Assembly: GCA_009363875.1 (NCBI GenBank)
Contig: CM018692.1
Span: 88,812,137 to 88,876,136, forward strand
DNA from: Mikania micrantha
Lineage: Eukaryota > Streptophyta > Magnoliopsida > Asterales > Asteraceae
Direction: 5' to 3'
Length of the DNA: 64,000 bases
The position numbers were made by a program, and so were the translations under genes. The stretch's first letter is position 1; the number at the start of each line of letters is the position of its first letter. The notes under the pieces are model-generated. The model was not told where the DNA came from and did not search any database. It saw nothing but the letters and a program-made list of their open reading frames with translations. This document shows positions 11,950 through 21,616 of the stretch, in pieces.

Positions 11950-12087
11950 GATGTAAATAGGTAAACGATTAGATACTTGGTATAAACAATGTGTAGGTAT
12001 GATTTGAATGCATCGACAAGATTCCCATCGATCTTATCATCTTCGACAAACCACTGGTCGAGACTATCAATCTCGACGACTTAAGTT

Positions 12088-13032
12088 CAATGGCGGAAAC
12101 ATCGGGATGCCACGTGTAGATTGGTCACAAGCTCATGGGCATCTAAACATATTATAGCATAACAATTAAATCAATTAAAGTAATTGCACAAAAATCATGT
12201 TCGTCATGATTCAAATATAACAATTTACTCAAAAGATATAGCTAATTTAACTAAACCCTAATCTTCATTGATCCAGTTAGTTTAGCTATGTCCGAGATCC
12301 TATGTGATGAAGTTCATAAGATGTAGAGCTACCCTGCTCTACCTACTTCCCCTCGTTTCCTGAAACATGTAGAAAATCAAGTGTCAGCTACGGGAGTAGT
12401 TGGTGAATAAGTTTTAATTATTCCAAAAATAATTATAAAACTTTTAAGAATAACACATGTGAACCTATAAGATAATCATAATATGTATACACATAAACAA
12501 ACAGACTAGTCAAACAATTCAAGTAATCACAATATTCATCCAAACACATTTAATCAATCTTAACCAAACACATCAGGACAACAGCCAACAATCACCACAA
12601 TAATCTCAATATAATGTACCGCGGAGGACCTCAGTCAACTCAATCAACGGTAGGTGGAATCATCGCGGAGGACCATAGTCAACTAAATCAACGATATTCC
12701 TAATATGCATAAGTGTCAATAATGTACACTGCGGAGGACCGCAGTCAACTCAATAAATAGTGTGAACACCGTGGAGGATCGAAGTCAACTCACTCAACAA
12801 TGACTCACATGAGTTATGATATTCCATATCCACAATAATATCTCAATAATAGCATCTCAATGATAATCCAGTTCCACACAGGAATTATGTAATACTTATT
12901 ATGTTTAACTTTAATCTATAAGTGTGTCATTAACTTATGTGAATTTATCTAGGTTATAATGTAAAAATTAAACAAATATTGATGATCTTAATTTAAAACC
13001 AAAGTATGCTAATTTAAACATTCATTTATATA
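12088..13032 (-). repeat. Gypsy LTR, family 3, copy 2, part 1
   Basis: It starts at GGCGGAAACATCGGGATGCCACG, the inverted counterpart of the LTR end at 100-160, but lacks the last ~16 bp and any primer site. It continues with the family's CGCGGAGGACC units (12600-12790) up to the Helitron insertion site. The matching second half resumes at 18404. It abuts copy 1 head to tail at 12087/12088. Confidence 0.78.
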
Positions 13033-13455
13033 TCTTTACTATTATAATATGAGTATTGATGAGATAAACATTCAAAGTCTTAAAATTAAGAAAAATGGAA
13101 CTTAAGGAGCTTGTGGTACAAACAATTTATTATTCAAATCACTACCGTTTTATCTTCTTTGTTCTTTCCTGTTGAAAACCCTGATTTCTACTTTCTTTCT
13201 CCCCCAAGCATCCTTTACCATTCTCAGCTTCCATTCTCCTAATTAGGTGATGTACAACTGACTGACTAAGCCTTGAATTACCTCAGACATCACAAACGTA
13301 TATTTGCAAACCCTAATTTATTTCAAATTTCAAATATCATTTGTTGTTCACTTTAAAATCTGCAAGTGAGAGAGCAAGAGAGGAGACAAACTTGCGATGG
13401 TACTGCAAAGATGGGTCGTTCAACTTTTAAAGCAAGCTCTCATCTTCAAATTTAA

Positions 13456-13622
13456 CTCACAAGCAGAGGTGAAATCCGTCCAAGTCTAGCTGAGACACTC
13501 CTCAATTTGATCGGTGAAGTTCGCCGGAGAGAAACATCACAAATTATGGCGGTTGACAGCATACCTAAAATCATCCTCACACAGCTCACATGCCTTCTCA
13601 GTCATTCTCTTACTCCATCAAG
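13456..13622 (+). pseudogene. Possible captured exon inside the Helitron
   Basis: A frame of about 55 codons stays open from 13456 to 13622 and ends in CATCAAG followed by GTACGG, a good splice-donor context. Composition is coding-like (it includes LAETLLNLIGEVRRRE) in otherwise AT-rich DNA. I do not recognise the protein. Helitrons often capture host exons, so this is a candidate gene fragment, not a gene. Confidence 0.35.
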
Positions 13623-15061
13623 GTACGGAAATTCTGGCAATTAGGGTTACATCAACGGACCTGATCGAAAAACCATGTGTTCAATGATATGCTTAAATGA
13701 AAAAAAAAAATGAAAATTATATTAGGTCGGTTTTCACATCTAAGTAATTAATTGGATTAATTTTATCATATGTTTTTTTAATTTTTGCAGTTTTGATGTC
13801 TGAGCACTTTTCTTCACTCTGTTGGTATGGCTTCAATTTCTTCCATATAATTGTTTTTGGTTGTTGCGCATTTCTTTCATATAATTGTTTTTGGTTGTTG
13901 CGTATTTCTTCAATTGCTCTACAAGCAACAACAAAATCAATGTCCCTAATCACTATTTTGCAATCAGTTAAACGCAGGATGGAGATTTGCAGTTTAGGAA
14001 ATGCTATTTCAAGAAGAAAAACATGATTGATGAGGATTTGATTAATTCTTATTATGTGTTTAGCTCATGTAACGATATATATGCCATCTTCTCTGCTATG
14101 AATGGTTGATTTGCTAATCATATGTGAATGATTCAATTCCACATGTGATTACAGGAAATTAGATCGTTGCCTCCTTTTTGGTGTTGTGTCATTGTGCAAT
14201 CCTTTTAATTTGGTTACTGCAGATGAGGACTTCTGCAAGGGCTTTAACATAATTTATTGTAAACCACTTTCATCTTCGCTAAGAAAAATCTTTATAAACT
14301 AGGTTTTTTAGTTAAATTGATTTTTTTTTCCGCATGATATTTGTGATCATTATTAGTTTTTTCTATATGTTATAAATTAAAGGTGTGAATCATCTTGGGT
14401 TGGTATGTTGAATCATTGAACCTAAACACAACTCATATAACTTCAACATGAACTTGATGTGTAAAAGCTCATTTATATAAACAAGTCAAATCAAGGATTG
14501 ATGTGTTAGCCAAGTTGAAAACTGGTTCGATCTTTGTAATAAATTTGTTAAGCATGATGTAATTGAGTTGTTGGGTTGACGTGTTTTGGTTAACCAGGTC
14601 ATCCCAGCCACGACCAGTCTAATAACATTTCGTGGAATCTAAAAGCTACAAAATTTATGTTTTATATTTTGTTGGTGCATATTTAAAGAAGTGATCATCA
14701 TGCAAGGAACAATTCAGTTGATTATAAGTAGGGATTTATTGTTAATTCTTTGTTGCAGTTCCTAGGTTGGAATATATGCGTGGTATCTTTCAATAAATCA
14801 TGTTCAAATTTGTTTTGCGCTAGCTATATGTGAGCGATATGATCTGATTTCGTCTTTTTAAGATGCGCTTTTTGTTAGTTCATCATTGATGGTGCTGCAT
14901 ATGATCAATACATTGGTAGATGTTAATTTATTTAATTATTTGTTAGTTTTTTAAATCAGCAAACACCACTCACTCACACACAAAATATGCGTATTTTTTG
15001 ATTTTTAAGATTGAACAGAGCTTTCTTTTAACTCTAAAAAGGTGTCTAACTTGCTAATGTT

Positions 15062-15120
15062 TAATTTAAAGGAACGCTTGGCAAGACTTCAAGCTGCATT
15101 TGCTACAAGAAGATGTTGGT
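15062..15120 (+). pseudogene. Possible captured exon fragment
   Basis: A short open stretch reads ERLARLQAAFATRRCW and is preceded by an AT-rich, TTTAATTTAAAG-type tract. It is coding-like but too short to assign. It lies in the Helitron just left of the SINE. Confidence 0.25.
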
Positions 15121-15138
15121 TCCTAAGCATGTTACTTA

Positions 15139-15347
15139 TTTCTTGAACGGAAATTTGGATCACTAACTGGTCATAGACCCGCCCGATCATATCTACACCC
15201 AATAGGAGGAAACCCACCATAGGTGAGAGAACCCCTAACCCAGCATGAAACCCCTATTTTGTTCATGACAGAACTTGAACCCGTGACTTCCCCAATATTG
15301 AAGCCACAAAGTACCTCCCCTCAACCATTTGAGCTAAGGATCATTGG
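15139..15347 (-). mobile_element. tRNA-derived SINE, 209 bp, 18-bp TSD
   Basis: The body is flanked by a perfect 18-bp direct repeat, TCCTAAGCATGTTACTTA, at 15121-15138 and 15348-15365. On the minus strand it carries a box A-like TAGCTCAAATGG (15325-15336) and a box B-like GGTTCAAGTTC (15271-15281), about 45 bp apart, as in Pol III tRNA promoters. Length, TSD size and internal promoter all fit a plant SINE. It is inserted inside the Helitron. The tail is not a clear poly(A). Confidence 0.85.
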
Positions 15348-15429
15348 TCCTAAGCATGTTACTTAATTTACTTTATACTCTTTTTCTGAAGTGTATTTAT
15401 ATGTTAAACCTTAAATTTTTTTCATTTTG

Positions 15430-15900
15430 TATGATAGTGGTTGCAGATTTAGGTAATGAGGAATTATCAAACAAAGTAGCACAATTACAATGATTGTTAG
15501 AATATGCAAAATCACAACAACTTGCTGAAAGAGAAAGGTGATCTATTGTATTTCTCTTTTTGATAGTTGTAATTTTTTATTTGAAAAAAAAAATTAATTA
15601 AAATTTAAAGTTTACCAAAAATGAACTTTGTATTTCTTTAGATTTTGAAGGAGATGCTATCAAACAAGCTTTATCAAAACTGGAGACAGTAATTTATGGT
15701 AATTAATTGGTTGTAGGGTTGCAACATAAAACGGATTACACTATTTGGGCTCTTAGCTATAGCTGGACATTTTGTTGTTCGTGGTTCCGAAGACCTCCCG
15801 GATGAAAAATGGGAAAAAAATATTCACTTGCAACTCTCATTGACTGCCCGTTGCTTCTTGATACTGCTCTTAGTGATCATCATGTTGGTAAGATTAGTTT
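15430..15900 (+). pseudogene. Possible captured exons inside the Helitron
   Basis: Three short coding-like stretches lie in the same strand: about 15436-15540 (contains NEELSNKVAQLQ then a stop, LLEYAKSQQLAERER), about 15640-15700 (GDAIKQALSKLE) and about 15750-15895. AT-rich, intron-like DNA separates them. They could be successive exons of one captured host gene. I do not recognise it, and in-frame stops show it is not functional here. Confidence 0.35.
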
Positions 15901-16159
15901 TCTTGTTAGTTTGTATGCATATACATTTATTCAAGATATCAACAATTTTGATGGCATGCGTATCTTCATAAATTGCATAATTGGTTGTGGTATTTTGAGT
16001 GTGGTTGTGGTAATTTGTGGTTGGTTGTAAAATCATACCAGCAAATAACAAAATATTTTTTCTCTTTGGATTGTGCAATTTTTCAAGCAAGTTGCTCTTC
16101 GCAGGATCACAGGTAGTATCCAAATCTATAATCTTTAGTTATTTTTCGTTATTTCTTAA

Positions 16160-18370
16160 GCCCCAATCCGCTTTCGATAAAGACCACCACCCATAGCAGT
16201 GATGGAGGTGACTTGTGATTTTATTCCTCTTCGACAAGGTAAGGATTTTGGATTTATTGTGTTGAATGGTAAGCAACGATTTAGGTTATAAATTGAGTAG
16301 GTGGCATAACACATGAGATAAGCTGAAGTTGAAATTTGTTTATTGATTTGTTTCAGTTGAGGTTGAGGTTGTTGGTAATTTTGTGGGGTTTGTATAACAT
16401 TCAAAGTGTAATATCAACCTTCTTCAAAGTTGAGGTTGAGGTATATTTGAGGTTGAGTGTAAATTTAAGGTTGCTGGTATTTTTTGTTTCATAATCAACC
16501 ATTTTCAAAGATTTATATACGTAAAAACTCTGCGATCTTGCCCTATATTTTTGTTCTATTTTGTTGAGTTTTGGCAAATTTTGAAATCCCCGACCACCTC
16601 TATATGGATGACGACGATACATACCAACCAAGTTTTTTTTCATGTGTAAAGAACAAGTCGGTCAGCTATTCTAAAGAGATTTTTGTTTAAACAATTGACT
16701 AATACGGGATTTGGTGTTAGTTGGTTAGAAGAAAACATGCCTGCTCTTTATTAATTTATTGAGACATATTTCATTTTCTTCTCTTTCTTCAAAAATTTGT
16801 TGTATTTTGCTGCTAAAGCATAAAATCTTGTTTTACTTTTAATTCTTATTTATAGGATAGCTGGTGATATGGGAGAAGAGAAAAGGTGTATAGGACATAC
16901 CTGGAAATTTATGAGCATCTTCTCGAGCTAACAAAAGGGAAAGATAGGCAGAGAACACTATAGAGCCTCTGTAACAAGTCCTTCCTTTATAAATTGAGAA
17001 CATAAAGTCATCAAGTTGAGCAAACAAACATAAAGTCCTTCCTTTCTTTCACTAAATTTTCTTTGTAATGTAAGCTTTTAAGTAAATAAGTAATAATACT
17101 TCAGGGTTGGGCCAGAAAACTACAAACATATGTTTTTTTTTTTATAGTGAAGGTTTGTTAACTGAAGGAAGCAATGATAGAAGCATTCTACATTCTACAG
17201 TTTAATATTTAATACAACTAAAAAGTAAAGGGGTCGGAATCTAAAGGTAAAAGAGGAATACGATTATGAAATATGATATTTTCTTAAGTATGATTTGGTA
17301 TTTGAATTATGTTTTTTTTTATTCAGACTAACAAGTTCAAAATAGCTTGTTAAAATGGTGTTTGCATATATTTCTGTTGTCTTAGGCTCTATTTTGCGAG
17401 ACTGGAATATAACATGTGCCACTATTTAGATGAAAATATCACTTTTAAATCTCACCATTTATTGCAATATTTAAATTATTATCATCGTATTTTTTGCTTT
17501 CCTGATTTTGTCAGTGCAGGTAACTCAATGGGAATGAATTAATAGGTTCATTGTCAGATGAGATTGATTACCTTCATTGTCAGATGAGATTGATTAGCTC
17601 CATAATTTGGATTGGATATAAATTGGTCAAAACCCAATCTCGACCAATACCTAAGTCATTTACAAACTTGAACAACACAATGACATGTAAAATTTTCAGT
17701 TATGCTTGTTTTTTTAGATTTAATTTTACCTTATGATGGTCACAATAACTTATTTAGTCTGAGAGTCTTGTCTTTGGACAAACCATGTATGTCTTTGAAC
17801 AACCATATAAGCAATAAAGTGCTTAATGGGTCAATTCTTCCAGAGCTATCTACATTTTCATTACTTGTCACTTGTAAGTTTATGCTTTAGCTTTTTAAAA
17901 CATGGACTTCACTCACCTATGTGGAGCACTGTCAATTGTCGTCACTTCTTATACTATATGTATTTTTCTTTTCTAGATTGATGTGAACACCAGAGATGAC
18001 AAATCGACGAGTTGGGGTAACAAGTGTAAAATGACTAAATTAGATTAATAAAGAAACAATTTTTTTCCATCTTTTATAATACTTGTGTGTTTTCAATTAG
18101 GATTACATAAACAAAACAATGATGTTTTCAATCCTATTTTTTTTAAAAAAATGATTCAAAAGCTTGTATAAATTTAAAATAAACATTCGGGTGACCTTTT
18201 TTAGACCAAAATTTTTACGTGAAATGTATTCATAAAACTCAATCTTAACTTGGCCTAATTTTGAGTTAATGGATTTAAATTGTCATTTGTATTAAAGCAC
18301 TATTGTTTTGGTCAAACAACAAATCAAGGGATTCAATCCAATTCTTTTCAAGTGCCCCGATAAAAATTGT
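16160..18370. other. Rest of the Helitron interior, nothing recognisable
   Basis: AT-rich sequence with GGTTGAGGTTG words near 16360-16470 and only short chance frames. I find no gene, RNA gene or clear repeat. Confidence 0.5.
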
Positions 18371-18403
18371 CACCACCACTGCATTGCGCGGGTTTCCTAC
18401 TAG

Positions 18404-20090
18404 TATATATATATGTTGAAAAGGTGGTCGCTTCCCACGTACATGCATGCATGAATCCATGCATGCACATCCTTGTATAGTATTTTCTTAAACTAATCCT
18501 TTAATGTTACTTTTTATGTTTATGTGTATCCATTGATATTGGTTGTATCAACACACCTACTCATCCCATCGACATTATCTAGTTCATCAAGATATTATCG
18601 ATGGTATGTATGTCTAATATCGATAACAGGAGCTAGTTACTATCGACATGTTGCCCATCAAACTTAGCAACCTTGATGACCCTCATGCCGAGATTAATAA
18701 TTTCGACAACCTTGTGTTGTTGTTAATAGGTTCGAGATTAGATACTTTCTATACGCAATGTGTAGGTATGATTTGATAGTATCGACATGCTTCCCATCGA
18801 TCTTATCATCTTCGACAAACCACTGGTCGAGACTATCAGTCTCGACGACTTACGTTCGACGTTCACTAGGTCGATACTAACCATCCCAACTCGTTGCCAA
18901 TACTGCCAATTTCGATGGTTTAATGTCGATGGAGCCCAAGTTCGACTAAAGTTAAGTTCCATGGAGAGGCATCATCGAGACTAGTAAAATCGAAGGGGCC
19001 TAGTGTCAACAGCTTTCCTCCCATCGACATTATCAGTGTCGATGGGGCTCCTTCTCCAATCCTCTATGTTCGATCAAATTAGTTGTAGGTTGTTCCCATA
19101 GCTCCAAGTCGTTCACACAAGCTCAGTTTAGTGTTTATCAAAAGTTAGATTCATTTTAGGATGATTGTGCCATAACCGGTTTTCCTTGGAGTAAAAACCA
19201 AAAAAGTAGAATATATAATCTACCTTCAAAACTCGACCAAATGCAGGATCTTCTTGTGGGTTTATGATCTACTCGATTATACAAATGTTTTGGGACAATA
19301 ATCAACCAAAATGGTTGAGAAATGAAGAAGTTATGGTAGAGAGAAGTTTTAGAGAGAGAGGGCCGGAAATTGAGTTTTAGAAAGAGAGTGAGTCTTGTAA
19401 AATGAGGGGGAAGAAGGAATTCCTCTCTTTTATAGTCCGGATCAATCCCGCTCTTTCGATTATGATTATTTATGCGTTAACAATTTTATTTGCTCGGTTT
19501 TACGAAATTCACTTTTAAATTACAACATGTTTAATAAGATGATTTCATTTAAATTCATTTTTGGTTTTTATTCCTAGTAGACGTTTTAAATCCTTTTTAT
19601 TTAATTTAAATATCTCATTGAAACGCGTTACTTACGTATGCTTTTATAAAGATCGTCACCTTTATATGTACAATGTTCATATCGTATTTCAACTTGATTC
19701 ACGTTTCATGCAATATTGTCTCAGAATATTATTCCTAATAACTGTATTCGTGTGAATCGTCAACACGCGAACACATTATTAGAATAACATTTCTGAAATA
19801 ACATTTGCGTTATAAGTTATATTTGTGACCTCACCATCGCATAAATGTTTTCACTGTCGCTTTCATTATTTTAATAAAATATGTTTATCAATATCGATTT
19901 CCCAATCCTTATCCCCACTAAGTCATATCACTGACACATCCATGATAGATCGAAATAAGTTTATGTATAGGGCATATGTAGGAGTCGGTCGCAACCTATC
20001 CAGCTGCCGTCGCACCACCATTTCTATAAACCATGACCATGTGTCCTTGACTATATTTAGTGACCAAACCATAAATCTTTAACAATACCA
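18404..20090 (-). repeat. Gypsy LTR, family 3, copy 2, part 2 (promoter end)
   Basis: It resumes at ATATATATGTTGAAAAGGTGG, matching 11195 onward, and runs past the point where copy 1 stops (about 18850). It is rich in TCGAC/ATCGATGG words at 18590-19075. Further right are GA-rich leader sequence (19330-19400), a TATA box on the minus strand (19427-19435) and a copy of the GTGGTG...CATATGCCCTATACATAAAC cassette (19959-20020, minus). The outer edge is not clear. 20090-20450 holds nothing I can name. Confidence 0.65.
19427..19435 (-). promoter_or_regulatory. TATA box of family 3 LTR
   Basis: CTATAAAAG on the minus strand is followed by a pyrimidine-rich, CTCTCTCT-containing stretch, as expected for a plant Pol II start. 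Confidence 0.6.
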
Positions 20091-20449
20091 AACAAACTAG
20101 CTCATATCGTATTCATTCAACTGCAATAAACATCGTGGTTCAGTCTAGTTATATCCCAAATAAACTTCCCCATGGTTTATGCTTAATAATCATATGTACT
20201 CATCAATGCATACCAACAATAATATCATCCATTAAATCCAAATAATCAAATTATCATAGCAGGTTCTATCGATACAAGTATATATGTGAAGACTATACCT
20301 GAAAAACAGTGATGGTTCCCAGTGAAGGAAGTTAGAGATCTTTTTATGGATCTTGACTGGGAAGAGAAAATGATGAAAGAAAGGTTGAGAAGTTGATAGT
20401 TGTTTATGCCATTCAATCAACTAAAGATTAAATAATAAAGAAACAAGTT

Positions 20450-21200
20450 GAAACAAAGAAGATAAATGAAGATTCTTTCAAATTTCTAACAACTTCTGAA
20501 GTCATTCAAATGGCTAAAAATGATTCACAAAATGCTCCTCAAAGTCCAATTGTAAAGAAGTAATACTAGAATAAAGTGGAATAGGCAAGATTCTAGCATC
20601 GAAGTTTGGAGCTGAATGTAAACTATTCATAATAAAGAGAATTGATGGAGTTCAGTACTTAAAGAAAACAATTAAAAGCTTCCATCAATTTCCATAATGT
20701 GAATTAAGAGTTCTGGCTGAAATAAGAATGATAAATCATTTAAATAATTCCATGGCTGTATTAATAGAACAAATAATCAGAAAGGAGGTTCATAGTATGA
20801 AGTTTGAATTATTAAAACCTCAAAAGATGAAGAAGATACCAATTGTTTGTAATCTTCATTGGATTACAAGGAAATGGAAGGTGCGATATGAATTCAAACC
20901 AGTTAAGTCTTTAAAGAGAATTCCTCTTTTAAAGTTTAACTCGAGTTTTATGAATAACCTTCATAGATGGTATTTAGATGGTTATACCTCTGAAGCTGTT
21001 TTTCAAGATGTAAATAAAGTGGAATTTTGCAGAATTTTTGATCCAATTCACTTGATTTATCTGTCAAATGATGACCAGATGAAGCTGGCGATAAAACAGA
21101 TTCAATATCATAAAGACCATAGAGACTAAGCAATGCAATTCAAGAAGGTGTTAGATGTGTGTATCAAACATAAGATTTGTGCTGGTAGCCATCTACCCTT
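20450..21200 (+). pseudogene. 3' open frame of a Copia-like element (broken)
   Basis: A frame with stops reads as protein from about 20590, with its longest open part at 20728-21129 (133 codons). Visible features are a Lys-rich stretch, KPVKSLKRIPLLKF, WYLDGYTSEAVF, and IFDPIHLIYLS near the end. I recall similar ORFs ahead of the 3' LTR in Asteraceae Copia elements, but cannot confirm it. No catalytic motif of protease, integrase, RT or RNase H is present. It is followed by a polypurine tract and an LTR start, which supports a retroelement 3' ORF. Its function is unknown. Confidence 0.45.
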
Positions 21201-21238
21201 ACAGTGCAAAGAATGAAGATTAACACTGAGCTGTTGCT

Positions 21239-21247
21239 AAGGGGGAG
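21239..21247 (+). promoter_or_regulatory. Polypurine tract
   Basis: AAGGGGGAG lies just before the LTR start-like TATTAGTACC (21250), as expected for the plus-strand primer of a retrotransposon. Confidence 0.6.
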
Positions 21248-21249
21248 TC

Positions 21250-21616
21250 TATTAGTACCCTGATAGCATCAGCTTCAGTTGCTAAATTGAAGACTGAAGA
21301 ATGTAGCTGACTTGATATGAAGATCATTATGTTTATTGTATTTGTGTTTATTTTCAATATAATGTTTATGTTTATGTTGTTTTGTTTTTGATTTTGTTTT
21401 TGGAAAATCTGTAAATTGACTAAGTGTTGAAACTATCGATTCTACTAGTATTGACAAGATTGTCTATAAATTGATTAGGTTCGATATGATTAACATAGTT
21501 TTTGAACATAATTCAGAATTTTTAGATTGTCATTTCTCTCTACTTGTACGAGCATCATTCTAGAAATTAATACAAGAAAATTGATTTTGTTTCATTGTAT
21601 TTGTTTGATTCTCTTT
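21250..21616 (+). repeat. Copia-like 3' LTR, cut by a Gypsy LTR
   Basis: It starts TATTAG, a one-base change from the TGTTAG common in Copia LTRs, right after the polypurine tract. A TATA-like CTATAAATTG lies at about 21463. It is broken at 21616, where the family 1 Gypsy LTR begins with TGTTGCACCCC. The distal part is not seen elsewhere in the window. Confidence 0.55.

Larger units (their letters stand above)
9996..12087 (-). repeat. Gypsy LTR, family 3, copy 1 (truncated, interrupted)
   Basis: This direct repeat matches 12150-13032 plus 18404-18850. Shared stretches include TAGCTAATTTAACTAAACCCTAATCTTCATT, the CGCGGAGGACC units, and the GGTGGTGGCTTCCCACGTACATGCATG block. It lacks the LTR terminus present in copy 2 and is itself cut at 12087. 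A Copia solo LTR interrupts it at 11510-11949. Acceptor-like and donor-like motifs (near 10230 and 10803) follow the order seen in the other LTR families. Confidence 0.75.
13033..18403 (+). mobile_element. Non-autonomous Helitron, about 5.4 kb
   Basis: The insert starts TCTTTACTATTATAATATGAG and ends GCATTGCGCGGGTTTCCTACTAG, between a host A (13032) and T (18404). These are the marks of Helitrons: 5' TC, 3' CTRR after a GC-rich partial hairpin, A/T target, no TSD. The uninterrupted target is preserved in LTR copy 1 (around 11120-11195), where CATTCATAT.. runs straight into ATATATATGTTGAAAAGG. I see no Rep/helicase open frame, so it depends on another Helitron's proteins. It carries intron-like AT-rich DNA, small open fragments that may be captured exons, and a SINE. 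Confidence 0.85.

Noticed and set aside
20728..21129. Host gene encoding a small conserved protein
   Set aside because: Stops upstream in the same frame, a polypurine tract and LTR start just downstream, and a repeat-rich setting favour a retroelement remnant.
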